Of a DNA stretch of 64,000 bases, positions 1 to 8,398 are shown piece by piece. The notes under the pieces are model-generated. The model saw only the letters and a program-made list of their open reading frames with translations, made no database searches and had not been told where the DNA came from. Position 1 is the first letter of the stretch, and the number at the start of each line of letters is the position of its first letter. The DNA lies in assembly GCA_003194445.1 (NCBI GenBank), contig PQXF01000006.1, forward strand, positions 30,423 to 94,422, in the 5' to 3' direction. The position numbers were made by a program, and so were the translations under genes. Origin of the DNA: Candidatus Methanogaster sp. GTDB lineage: Archaea > Halobacteriota > Methanosarcinia > Methanosarcinales > Methanogasteraceae.

Positions 1-741
1 AAGCCACTTAAGAAGATTCCTGAGACCAATGCAATTTTTGAGAATGTTAATAAAGTCAATCACCAGTCAGACGAGGATCCAGAGACTTTGAGGATCTCAA
101 TTGACGCTAAAGCTAAAGTGAACATCGGAGAGTTTTCCAGAGGTGGAAAATCCAGAGAAGAAGAACCAGAAGAGGCTTTAGATCATGATATGAATCCTGA
201 TATAAAAATGGTTCCTTTTGGTATATTTGAACCAACAACGGATCATCTATCTATCGTATTCAGCACCTCGGTGGAGACCAGCGACTTTGTTGTGGATTGC
301 TTGGAACTGTGGTGGGAAGAAAATAAAGAACGGCATGCGGATATTCGAAAGTTGGTCATAAATCTGGACAATGGGCCGCACGTAAGTAGCCGTAGAACAC
401 AATTTATCAAAAGAATGATCGAATTTGCTGATAACACGGGATTGAAAATCCAGCTGGCTTATTATCCTCCTTATCACAGCAAATACAACCCTGTTGAACG
501 ATGTTGGGGGGTTTTAGAGATGCATTGGAACGGCACACTCTTGTCTTCAGTCAATAAAGCTATCAAATGGGCTGAAACCATGACGTGGAACAGTGTACAT
601 CCTGCAGTTCATCTTATCGATAAAGTTTACCAGAACGGAGTGAAATTGACAAAAGAGGCAATGAAAATCTGCGAAGAGAGAATTGAAAGATCGGGAAATT
701 TGCCAAAGTGGGATGTCACCATCGAGCCTGCATTCGGGTGA
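1..741 (+). CDS. ISAzo13-family transposase, 5' end outside window
   Basis: DDE transposase that moves an ISAzo13-type insertion sequence. The frame is open back to base 1; the track start at 88 is only an internal TTG, so the N-terminus lies outside the window. Visible signatures are the first catalytic Asp in SIDAKAKV, the second in LDNGPHVSSR, and the C-terminal Glu in YHSKYNPVERCWGVLE, in family order and spacing. The C-terminus (PKWDVTIEPAFG) looks native, so the end is intact although I could not find the terminal inverted repeat downstream. It lies next to other element debris. Family call is secure; whether the whole element is intact cannot be judged. Confidence 0.82.
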   Translation, partial: KPLKKIPETNAIFENVNKVNHQSDEDPETLRISIDAKAKVNIGEFSRGGKSREEEPEEALDHDMNPDIKMVPFGIFEPTTDHLSIVFSTSVETSDFVVDCLELWWEENKERHADIRKLVINLDNGPHVSSRRTQFIKRMIEFADNTGLKIQLAYYPPYHSKYNPVERCWGVLEMHWNGTLLSSVNKAIKWAETMTWNSVHPAVHLIDKVYQNGVKLTKEAMKICEERIERSGNLPKWDVTIEPAFG

Positions 742-1117
742 GTTATTTATTGGGGCTTGCCCTATATATCTGCAACACCTGAAGAGTGAATCATCTTCCT
801 GATCGTCCGGAACGATACTCTTTCTGTCTGGCAGCTCTCACTTCAAGACCTCTGCAACGGCACTGTCAAAAAATCTATTGATATCCATACTTTCCGCCCA
901 CCACATACACCTAAACTCCCTCGTCGGTATGTAATGAAAGTCTCATACCAGAGAATCCAGACCGGATTTACTACATTTTCCCGATAAAACCACGAAAACT
1001 GCCAGTACACCATTCAAAAATCGGCAACCACCGCTAATGACACCCACACATCATTCACGACTAATAATCTTCAACCGGTATCCAGAAACGGCACAAATCA
1101 AAAATACCTCCAGAAGC
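742..1117. other. no recognisable gene
   Basis: No convincing gene in any frame between the ISAzo13 transposase and the left end of the IS4 remnant. It probably contains the right end of the ISAzo13 element, but I could not identify an inverted repeat. Confidence 0.5.
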
Positions 1118-2032
1118 CAATGGCACTACCTTAAGAAAATAATCCAAATAGAAGCAATAAAGTAGATGTGATTGGCATCTTATTATGCTAACATAAAGAT
1201 TTATAAATTATTATGAATCCACAAACGAGGTACCAACCATGTTTGATTCCATTCGCAAACGGATTTCTCACCGGATAAACACACTGAAGAGGCGCTTTGT
1301 CCAAACCGAGGGATTGCCCTTCAACGATATCCTTTCGACTGAATCCATCCGGAATATTATAGATGAAGAAGTAGACAGTTATCGAGACCGTATATTTTCT
1401 CCTATAACCACTCTATCTACCTTCTTGTCCCAAGTACTCAAGTATCAGATCAACCCTGCCAAAATGCAGTAGCGAAGGTGCTTATAGAACGTGTGGCGCA
1501 AGGCGAGGCGCCTTGTTCGTCAAACAACAAATCCTACTGCAACGCCCGCATGTGCCTGCCTGAAAGACCTGTTAAGAGATTGGTGCGTGAGACGGGGAGA
1601 TTATTGCATCTACAGTCAGAAGAGGATTGGAAATGGAAAGGTCGTTTCAGTTAAGCTTGTAGATGGAAACGACGGTCTCGATGCCAGATATTCCTGAAAA
1701 CCAGAAGATGTATTCACAGCCTGAAGGGCAGAAACCGGGTGTAGGCTTTCCAATCGCCCGTCTCGTCGCTACAATCTCATTATCTTGCGGAGCAGTACTT
1801 GATGTAGCTATTGGACCCTATCAGGGTGAAGAAACTGGCGAACATGCCCTGTTGCGCCAGATATTGGACAGCATATCCGCAGGCGATATCATGTTGGGAG
1901 ATCGCTACTATTGTTCGTATTTCTTGATTGCTATGTTGCAGTGGTTGGGCGCGGATTCTGTCTTTCAGATCCATGCCCGCCGTAAAAGTGATTTCCGCCG
2001 GGGTAAGCAGCCTTGGTAAAAAAGACCATTTT
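1118..2032 (+). pseudogene. truncated, frameshifted IS4-family element
   Basis: Decayed second copy of the intact IS4-family element at 47943-49461. The left terminal repeat (AATGGCACTACCTTAAG at 1119-1135) differs from the intact one by two bases. The leader and the start MFDSIRKRIS at 1239 match. Small indels break the reading frame into the track ORFs 1239-1472, 1491-1697 and 1663-2019. Similarity ends near 2032, just after the FRRGK segment, so the YREK region with the catalytic Glu and the right terminal repeat are missing. It cannot make active transposase but could in principle be mobilised only if a right end existed, which I do not see. Confidence 0.92.
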
Positions 2033-2160
2033 CGGGTGTAACCGGTGGGGCAAACACGCTTTGGGAAAGAGTTTATAATGGATTGATGACTAATATGGTA
2101 CTGGATATGACGAGGGGAATGAGATGGTGTTGCAATGGTTGAATTCAAGCTTGGTACTAC

Positions 2161-2400
2161 CGGACAGGGTGACTTGCGTTGATTGAGGTCACTGGACGGT
2201 TCGGGCAGCCCCATCTCTCAGTTGCGTCGGGCGGCGGTTTTCACGGTGTTGGTTTTCTGTACCTGCTCTGCACGACGGCAGCGGAAGGGGGCGTCGATCC
2301 GGTATTCAGGGATTATGGCCGGGTCGGATGTGGGTATGTGCGGACAGTTTTCCGGGGTCTTTTGTGGTATGTCACGTCTTTGAGGGATGGTATGGGCAGA
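2161..2400. repeat. imperfect direct repeat, copy A
   Basis: About 240 bp matching 3478-3710 in the same orientation, with shared blocks such as GTTGGTTTTCTGTACCTGCT and GGACGGTTCGGGCA. Both copies carry similar open frames on the plus strand (MIEVTGRFGQP here, MIGVAGRFGQP there) but divergence includes indels and the peptides lose similarity, so this is probably not a conserved protein. The two copies bracket the glycosyltransferase gene at 2490. Nature unknown: mobile-element ends or duplicated noncoding segment. Confidence 0.75.
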
Positions 2401-2489
2401 GAGGGGTTGAGGTGGAATTGATAGTGAATGGGTACTTTTCGTTCGATTGTTTTGAACTGGCTCTCCGGAGCCGGGAGGGGAATTAATGA

Positions 2490-3446
2490 ATGTATCGAGA
2501 ACATGCGATCGGGGTTGTGGTTCCTGCACATAACGAGAGCGATCTGATAGAGGAGGCACTGACAGCGATTCCGGATTATGTGGATGCGATATATGCTATC
2601 GATGATGCATCTACCGATGATACGGCTAACATCATCAAAAATTTCGGTGACCGAAGGGTCGTTTTCGTATCACATGCCACAAATGGCGGCGTTGGGGCGG
2701 CGATCGTCTCTGGCTACAAGAGAGCGCTTGAGGAAGGTATCGATATTGTTGCGGTGATGGCTGGCGATAACCAGATGGATCCTGAGCAACTCCCGCGTCT
2801 GCTGGATCCGATTGTGGAGCGAAGGGCGGATTATACGAAAGGAAATAGGTTGCTAAGCCCTGAGTACAGGACCGGGATGAGCAGATGGAGATTCGCTGGT
2901 AATGCGATCCTCACGTTCCTCACAAAGATCGGGAGCGGCTACTGGCAGATGATGGATCCCCAGAACGGTTATACCGCGATATCAAAGAACGCTCTGGAGC
3001 GGATAAATCTTGATTCAATCTATCCGTGGTACGGATATTGCAATGATCTCCTTGTGAGACTGAATGTGTACGGGTTTCGGGTTGTGGATGTCGTGATGCC
3101 TGCGAAGTACGGGCGGGAGAAGTCCGGGATACGGTATAGCAAGTACATTGTTAAGGTGTCCTATATGCTGCTTACGGACTTCTTCTGGAGACTCAAGATG
3201 AAGTACGCCGTGCTCAGTTTCCACCCTCTTGTGTTGTTCTATATCTTTGGAATTGTACTGACGCCGATTGGTTTCCTGGCAGGACTTTACTCGCTGTACT
3301 ACAGGTTTGTGGTGGGGGGGTCTCTCTTCATCAGACTGACCCTTTCATTCTTGTTGTTCATAGTTGGCGTGCAGTTCTTGCTCTTTGCGATGCTCTTTGA
3401 TATGGAAGTGGACCGGAGCGAATGCGGAAGCGGAAGGTGTAGCTGA
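2490..3446 (+). CDS. DPM-type family 2 glycosyltransferase
   Basis: Probable transferase moving a sugar from a nucleotide or polyprenol donor onto a lipid or glycan at the membrane. The N-terminus has the GT-A start VVVPAHNESDLIEEAL, a DDAST motif and MAGDNQMDP in place of the usual DGDGQHDP, as in polyprenyl-phosphate sugar synthases. Two hydrophobic segments lie near residues 240-265 and 275-305, consistent with a DPM1-like membrane anchor. The start ATG follows a GGGAGGGG ribosome-binding site. 318 aa is normal for the class. It stands alone between two copies of a direct repeat (2161-2400 and 3478-3710), unlike the operon-borne glycosyltransferases further on, which suggests transfer or duplication. 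Substrate cannot be told. Confidence 0.8.
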   Translation: MYREHAIGVVVPAHNESDLIEEALTAIPDYVDAIYAIDDASTDDTANIIKNFGDRRVVFVSHATNGGVGAAIVSGYKRALEEGIDIVAVMAGDNQMDPEQLPRLLDPIVERRADYTKGNRLLSPEYRTGMSRWRFAGNAILTFLTKIGSGYWQMMDPQNGYTAISKNALERINLDSIYPWYGYCNDLLVRLNVYGFRVVDVVMPAKYGREKSGIRYSKYIVKVSYMLLTDFFWRLKMKYAVLSFHPLVLFYIFGIVLTPIGFLAGLYSLYYRFVVGGSLFIRLTLSFLLFIVGVQFLLFAMLFDMEVDRSECGSGRCS

Positions 3447-3477
3447 ATGGCAGCGGATGATACTGGGGCGATGCTAT

Positions 3478-3710
3478 CGGACGGGGTGACCTGCGTTGAT
3501 TGGGGTTGCTGGACGGTTCGGGCAACCTCCTCTCTCGGTTGCGCCGGGCGGTGGTTTGCTTGGCGTTGGTTTTCTGTACCTGCTCTGCACGATGGCAGCG
3601 GGAGGGGGGTCGATCCGGCATCCGGGATTGCGCCCGGGTCGGATGCGGATGTATGTGGGTGAGTCTCCGGGGTCTCTTATGGCGTGCTGCGTCTTTAGGG
3701 GATGGCGGGC
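3478..3710. repeat. imperfect direct repeat, copy B
   Basis: Second copy of the repeat at 2161-2400, same orientation, immediately downstream of the glycosyltransferase stop codon. Similarity is patchy but runs through the whole segment. Confidence 0.75.
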
Positions 3711-3717
3711 GCGGATC

Positions 3718-3794
3718 GAGACTTGGTACGTAGCACTCTCAAAAACAGTGGCGGTAGCCACGATTCTGAAATTGCTTTTTCATCGACAGTATAA
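3718..3794. repeat. 77 bp dispersed repeat, copy 1
   Basis: Begins GAGACTTGGTACGTAG and ends CGACAGTATAA; 74 of 77 bases match 60422-60498 in the same orientation by eye. It contains a small hairpin (GTGGC-GGTA-GCCAC). Here it directly follows direct-repeat copy B and precedes a group II intron remnant. No coding potential; class unknown. Confidence 0.85.
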
Positions 3795-3933
3795 TCCTAC
3801 TTTGTCACATTACAGACAAACCAACAGCGGTCGGTGGCATGACCTCAATCGTTTCATCCTATTCAATACACTCCCAAAAGCCTGAAGATGTGTCACTCGT
3901 TATACAACCCGAATCCGTGGAAGATGTGCTTCG

Positions 3934-4036
3934 GAAGCCGGATGAGGGGGATCTTCAAGTCCGGTTCTGTGAGGGGGTTCATAGCAACCTTGGGGCTATT
4001 ATCTCAAAAAAAGGTGTGCTATGGGCTCTACTCGAC
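3934..4036 (+). ncRNA. 3' end of a degraded group II intron (domains V-VI)
   Basis: 3934-3968 fits group II intron domain V: a lower stem GAAGCCGG / CCGGTTC with the bulged side of the helix, an upper stem capped by a GNRA-type GGGA loop, and the catalytic AGC near the 5' side. It is followed by GTGAGGGGG and a possible domain VI whose arms CATAGC and GCTATG are separated by about 30 extra bases. It ends in CTACTCGAC, typical of intron 3' ends. No reverse transcriptase or 5' domains are found nearby, so this is a dead fragment. Domain V is the strong part; the domain VI pairing and exact 3' boundary are tentative. Confidence 0.65.
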
Positions 4037-4060
4037 ATTTCACTGATTACGACCATCTAA

Positions 4061-4288
4061 TCATGTTTGTATTTTCCGAGTTGGCGTCATGTTTTCAACC
4101 GACCAGAACAGATCAAAAAGTCTCTCTTTTACATAGGTATGTACAGTATCTGCACACGGAATCCTTGAAATCGGATGCATTGCCTGTAAATCCTGCACTG
4201 CTGATTCTATAGAGTTTGAAGACGAAGTAGCAGCGTGCAACAGCAGATTGGTCGCATCTTCTGCGCTGTATTCTGCACCTTCGGGCAC
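4061..4288 (-). pseudogene. possible N-terminal transposase fragment
   Basis: 75 codons beginning with GTG. The sequence SAEDATNLLLHAATSSSNS followed by ADTVHTYVKER resembles the N-terminal region of archaeal ISH3/IS4-like transposases, where a short helical segment precedes the catalytic domain. The catalytic domain is absent and the frame ends soon after, next to the group II intron remnant. A similar stretch (GGTCGGTTGAAAA..CATGACRCCAA) recurs near 28710, suggesting dispersed debris of the same element. Identification is by motif impression only. Confidence 0.35.
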
Positions 4289-4357
4289 TCATATAAAACC
4301 TCCTTCGCCGCAAAACTTATTCATAAGTACGCCCCTAATATCTGACTGTTTTATTAA

Positions 4358-4399
4358 CATAGTCATCCATCACCTCATTTGTTGGGTGATGGGACTATG
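4358..4399. other. 42 bp inverted repeat (hairpin)
   Basis: Arms CATAGTC..CCATCACC and GGTGATGG-GACTATG pair almost perfectly around a ~9 base loop. It lies in an element graveyard with no gene on either side to terminate, so it may be an insertion-sequence end rather than a terminator. Confidence 0.6.
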
Positions 4400-4499
4400 T
4401 TTTATAGAATATAAAGGTATTCGGAAGTAGGGGTATTCGGAACTACTGTTTACAGGGATATTCGGAGTTTTCGCCAATCCGGGATTGTGGCAGAAGGCA

Positions 4500-4642
4500 T
4501 AGGCGAGGGTGCAGAGAAAAGCATAATCATTGCACTTACAGCGCGAGCGCGTTTCGGCGCAGTCTCGGACCAAAGAAACATCGCCCTGTTAAACGAACTG
4601 ATCAAGCTCGTGATGATTTCAAGAGTAAACCGGACAAGATAG
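4500..4642 (+). pseudogene. C-terminal remnant of an Rpn-type nuclease gene
   Basis: This stretch aligns with the 3' end of the gene at 4775-5603: both carry a segment reading ACTTACAGCxCG then a block with TTAAACGAACTGATCAAGCTCG, and end near a GACAAGAT stop. It has indels and no start. It is an older, more decayed partial copy immediately upstream of the fuller copy. Confidence 0.65.
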
Positions 4643-4774
4643 GGCGAGCGATTCTGGCGGATGCTTTGCATCACTGCTCCATCTCGCATGCATCGGGCCC
4701 ATCACCCCGCCATGGGTTATGTGCAAGCATGCAAGCAATACAGTTAGTAACCTCTGCCACAACCAACATCCAAC

Positions 4775-5603
4775 ATGCAGTACGACTCCGCCATAAAATG
4801 CATCTCGCCCGAACTCTCGGCAGACATTGCAACGCTGGTTCTCGGAAGTAAGCCAGATCTCAAGCAGATCTCCGAATCTCTCCCGTCAGGCGAACGCATC
4901 GTCGATTTCCTTGCAGAGATGACCGGCGATGAGGAGTCCATCCTTCACATTGAATTCCAGACCAGATACGACCCGGATATGCCGGTGCGGATGCTCGCGT
5001 ACCATGCAAGGATCGTGGAGCTGTACGGGTTACCGGTGTATCCGGTGGTCGTCTATCTCACACAAACAGACCGCCCAATCGAGACCACCTACAGTTCGCA
5101 CGTCGGAGGCAAGCACATATTCACATTCAACTACGATGTGGTCAAGGTCTGGGAACTGAAGTCGAAGATGGTCTTTGAAGAGGAACTCGCCCTGGCTCTA
5201 CGCGCTCACACCGCTGATGCCGGACGCGGATCTTGCCGAGTGCAGGGAAAAGTTGATTTGGGCGGTCGAGCATAATCTTATAAGTGCAAGTTCATATATG
5301 TGCATGGCGACGTTTGCACGACTGAAATACTCAAAAGAGGTGGTGAAAAACATGATCGAAGACAAATTGCTGAAACAATCCCCGTTCTATGAGGATCTGA
5401 TGGAAGAAGGTAGGGTAGAGGGTGTGGAGGAAACCGTAATCACTGCGCTTACAGCACGTTTCGGCTCGGTCTCGGATAAGTTGTTCGAGCGCATACACAA
5501 CCTCCGGGAAAGAAACAGCGCTCTGTTAAACGAACTGATCAAGCTCGTTGTTACCGCGAAAGACCTCAGTGATTTCGAGCGGAAACTGGACAAGATGGGA
5601 TAA
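4775..5603 (+). pseudogene. Rpn-family PD-(D/E)XK nuclease/transposase-like, frameshifted
   Basis: Two overlapping ORFs (4775-5275 and 5175-5603) form one protein split by a frameshift near 5190-5200, after FEEELA in the first frame and before LYALTPLMPDADL in the second. The N-terminal half has the PD-(D/E)XK-like core of recombination-promoting nucleases: RIVDFLAEM, then ILHIEFQT and a downstream RMLAYHARI. The C-terminal half holds the helical segment with MCMATFARLKYS and a coiled tail common in this family. These proteins are often found with mobile DNA. The break could be real decay or a sequencing error; the neighbouring decayed duplicate favours decay. Confidence 0.72.
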
Positions 5604-5913
5604 GCCCGCGTTGGCGAATATCTTCGCGTCAAGATGGTTTTTTCGCGTTTGTGGGGTACCGTCCATCTCGCACGTGTTCGGTGTATGTCGGCTGATGCCG
5701 CCACACGTGACGCACAAGTGCAAGTTCAAGCGATGAACCATGGTGCACCGCAAACTCCTGCGCTGATGCTGATAGATGACGACGGAAGCATATACGGGAA
5801 CTCGCATTGGCGAATGATAACCCAGGCGTGACGGCTGCACTGTCAGTAATGAGTAACAGGTGATGAGTAACATGTCACGGATTACAGGTCACATATTACC
5901 GCCCAAAGGATGC
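5604..5913. other. no recognisable gene
   Basis: Spacer between the Rpn-type pseudogene and the dehydrogenase remnant. It holds short direct repetitions of a GATGAGTAACA-like word near 5845-5875; nothing else is supported. Confidence 0.5.
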
Positions 5914-5985
5914 ATGGATGGTGCGATTGTGGCGGTCGCGCATGACGAGTTTCGGGGGATGGGGTTTTGTTATAGGGGGCTTTGA
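5914..5985 (+). pseudogene. C-terminal scrap of a nucleotide-sugar dehydrogenase
   Basis: A 23-codon frame containing GAIVAVAHDEFRGMG. This resembles the C-terminal NAD-dependent domain of UDP-N-acetylmannosamine or UDP-glucose dehydrogenases (the AxxHxxF segment). It ends four bases before the rfbC start. The rest of the gene is missing, so the glycan operon probably once extended upstream and was cut by the rearrangements at 1-5.9 kb. Short match, so moderate confidence. Confidence 0.5.
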
Positions 5986-5988
5986 CTA

Positions 5989-6477
5989 ATGGATGTAAAT
6001 ATGAAAGTAACAATCGATGGAGTACACATCAAAGACCTGAAAGTCATTCCCGACGAGCGGGGCTGGCTTATGGAGATCCTGAGATGTGATGACCCTGCTT
6101 TCCAGCAATTTGGGCAGGTCTATCTGAGTACTGCATATCCGGGTGTTGTGAAGGCGTGGCATTATCACAAGTTGCAGACCGACAACTTCACATGTGTGCA
6201 TGGTATGATGAAAGTTGCACTGTATGACGACAGGGGGGATTCTCCGACCTATAAAACCCTGATAGAGCTCTTTGTTGGCGAGAAGAACCCGATATTGATC
6301 AGTGTTCCACCCGGCGTATATCATGGCTTCAAGGCGGTTGGTACAGAGACTGCATATTTTGTCAGCATCCCAACACTGCCGTACAATTATGAGGAGCCGG
6401 ACGAGTATCGACTACCTCCGGATACCGATGAGATTCCTTATGACTGGGGACTTGCGCCCGGATTGAAACATGGTTAA
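5989..6477 (+). CDS. rfbC: dTDP-4-dehydrorhamnose 3,5-epimerase family protein
   Basis: Cupin-fold epimerase acting on dTDP-4-dehydro-6-deoxyglucose, third step of dTDP-L-rhamnose synthesis in the cytoplasm. Visible family marks are DERGWLMEILR near the N-terminus, GVVKAWHYHKLQTDNF (catalytic-His region) and PPGVYHGF. 162 aa is shorter than the ~183 aa bacterial RfbC but typical of archaeal members; short versions sometimes have altered specificity, so the exact product is not certain. The track start is an ATG; a second ATG at 6001 is possible. First intact gene of the + strand glycan operon, 23 bases before rfbB. Confidence 0.86.
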   Translation: MDVNMKVTIDGVHIKDLKVIPDERGWLMEILRCDDPAFQQFGQVYLSTAYPGVVKAWHYHKLQTDNFTCVHGMMKVALYDDRGDSPTYKTLIELFVGEKNPILISVPPGVYHGFKAVGTETAYFVSIPTLPYNYEEPDEYRLPPDTDEIPYDWGLAPGLKHG

Positions 6478-6500
6478 TTCGATTATAAGGGATTTAAAAC

Positions 6501-7463
6501 ATGAAAATACTTGTGACTGGTGGTTCAGGCTTTATCGGGAGTAACTTTATCAGGTATATGCTATATGAGCACCCCGATGATCTGATAATCAATCTTGACA
6601 AGTTAACTTATGCCGGCAATCCGGATAATCTGATGGATGTCGAGAGTGATCCCAATTATTCTTTTGTACGTGGTGATATCTGCGACCATGATCTTGTGGA
6701 CCGGCTCATGCAGAAGCAGCAGATTGAGCAGGTTATCCATTTTGCAGCCGAGAGTCATGTTGACCGTTCGATTGTGGATGGTTCTGCGTTTGTAAGAACC
6801 AATCTTCTGGGCACCTACACTTTGCTTGATGCTGCCTTGCGGCATGGCATCGAGCGATTCATCCATATATCAACCGATGAGGTTTACGGCAGCACAATTA
6901 AAGGATCGTTCAAAGAGACCAATATCTTGAATCCCTCAAGTCCATATTCTTCGAGCAAAGCCGGATCCGATCTGCTTACACGATCCTATTGTATGACCCA
7001 CAACCTGCCCGTGATCATAACCAGATGCACCAACAATTTTGGTCCCTATCAGTATCCTGAGAAACTGATTCCGTTGTTTATTACCAATCTTTCGGAAGGT
7101 AAGAAAGTTCCGGTCTATGGGGATGGCCAGAATGTGCGTGATTGGATCTATGTACTCGATCATTGTCGTGCTATCGATTTTATACTTAAGCGTGGTAAGG
7201 TGGGCGAAATCTATAATATTGGGGGCGGCGCCGAGAGGACAAATCTTGAAATTACCGGAAAGATTCTCGGAATTCTTGGGAAAGACGGTTCTATGATTGA
7301 GTATGTGAAGGATCGCCAGGGTCACGACTTCAGGTATTCGCTTGACTGCTCCAAACTGAGGGATCTCGGATGGGCGCCGAAATATAATTTCGAGGAGGCA
7401 CTTGAGAAAACCGTTGGATGGTATCTTGAAAACGAATGGTGGTGGAAGAAATTAAAACACTGA
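6501..7463 (+). CDS. rfbB: dTDP-glucose 4,6-dehydratase
   Basis: Short-chain dehydrogenase family enzyme converting dTDP-glucose to dTDP-4-dehydro-6-deoxyglucose. The NAD-binding motif TGGSGFIG is at residues 6-13, the STDEVYGS segment carries the catalytic Thr-Asp-Glu, and YSSSK is the YxxxK proton-relay pair. RDWIYVLDH is the family's C-terminal substrate-binding block. 320 aa is normal. Its last 28 bases overlap the start of rfbD, so translation is probably coupled. Confidence 0.95.
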   Translation: MKILVTGGSGFIGSNFIRYMLYEHPDDLIINLDKLTYAGNPDNLMDVESDPNYSFVRGDICDHDLVDRLMQKQQIEQVIHFAAESHVDRSIVDGSAFVRTNLLGTYTLLDAALRHGIERFIHISTDEVYGSTIKGSFKETNILNPSSPYSSSKAGSDLLTRSYCMTHNLPVIITRCTNNFGPYQYPEKLIPLFITNLSEGKKVPVYGDGQNVRDWIYVLDHCRAIDFILKRGKVGEIYNIGGGAERTNLEITGKILGILGKDGSMIEYVKDRQGHDFRYSLDCSKLRDLGWAPKYNFEEALEKTVGWYLENEWWWKKLKH

Positions 7464-8248
7464 TACTCGGCGCTGATGGAATGCTTGGGCATGACTTGCA
7501 GAAGGTATTTCCAGATGCAGTCGCGCGGGGTCGGGATCCGAATATTACTGATGAGGCTCTGGTGAGTACATTTATACAGGAGTTAAGTCCCGATCTGGTG
7601 ATCAATGCTGCTGCCTATACTGATGTGGGTGGCTGTGAAGATGACCGCGAGACTGCATTTGAGGTAAACGGCGAGGCACCGGGGTATATCGCAAGAGCAT
7701 GTAATAAGGCGGGGGCAGTACTTGTGCATTATAGCACTGATTATATATTTGATGGTTCAAAAGAGGTGTATGTGGAATCTGACGCACCCGATCCGATCAA
7801 TGTCTATGGTGAATCAAAGCTTCTGGGTGAGATGAATATCATGGAACATGCAGACGATTACCGGATCATACGAACTTCATGGCTGTTTGGTGTACACGGG
7901 AAGAATTTTGTTGAGACTATGCTTGGATTATCAAAGGAGATGGACACGGTCAGGGTGGTGAATGATCAGTTTGGGAGACCTACGTATGCCGCGGATCTTG
8001 CCTGGAAAACTGCTGAGATTGTGGGGCTTGCACCGGGTATTTACCATATCACCAATGATGGTGTATGTTCGTGGTATGAGTTTGCATCGGCGATTATAGA
8101 TAATGCCGAACCCTGCTTAAGCGAAGAGTTTGTCATGAGGGCGAAGCGTCCCCGGTATTCGGTTCTGGTTAACACGAAGACCAGCCCGATGCGGCATTGG
8201 AGGGATGCGCTTGGGGCGTATCTGAAGATTAAAGGGACGGGACGATAG
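7436..8248 (+). CDS. rfbD: dTDP-4-dehydrorhamnose reductase
   Basis: Final step of dTDP-L-rhamnose synthesis, NAD(P)H-dependent reduction of the 4-keto sugar. The nucleotide-binding motif GADGMLGHDL is at the N-terminus, followed by VINAAAYTDVGGCE, STDYIFDG and the VYGESKLLGE block with the YxxxK pair. 270 aa is within family range. The start is inside the end of rfbB; no later in-frame start keeps the dinucleotide motif intact. Confidence 0.93.
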   Translation: MVVEEIKTLILGADGMLGHDLQKVFPDAVARGRDPNITDEALVSTFIQELSPDLVINAAAYTDVGGCEDDRETAFEVNGEAPGYIARACNKAGAVLVHYSTDYIFDGSKEVYVESDAPDPINVYGESKLLGEMNIMEHADDYRIIRTSWLFGVHGKNFVETMLGLSKEMDTVRVVNDQFGRPTYAADLAWKTAEIVGLAPGIYHITNDGVCSWYEFASAIIDNAEPCLSEEFVMRAKRPRYSVLVNTKTSPMRHWRDALGAYLKIKGTGR

Positions 8249-8398
8249 ACATGGTGAAAATATTGCTTGATGCGATATTAATGTGCATAATAATGGTTTA
8301 ATAAGCAAGGAAAAAAGTATTAAGTATGCAGAATTGTTAAAACCAATGGTAATAGGTAAGAATATGTTTTACATAAGAAGCAAAATTGGGGGGCTGCA

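Noticed and set aside
2179-2421. 80 aa ORF in direct-repeat copy A, with a similar start in copy B (3496-3885)
   Set aside because: The two peptides agree only at the first ~35 residues and then diverge by indels, so coding conservation is not supported.
3839-4060. 73 aa ORF over the group II intron fragment
   Set aside because: The frame crosses domain V, which explains the conservation as RNA structure; no protein motif.
4358-4399. Strong hairpin as a transcription terminator
   Set aside because: No U-rich tail and no intact gene ends nearby; kept only as an inverted repeat.
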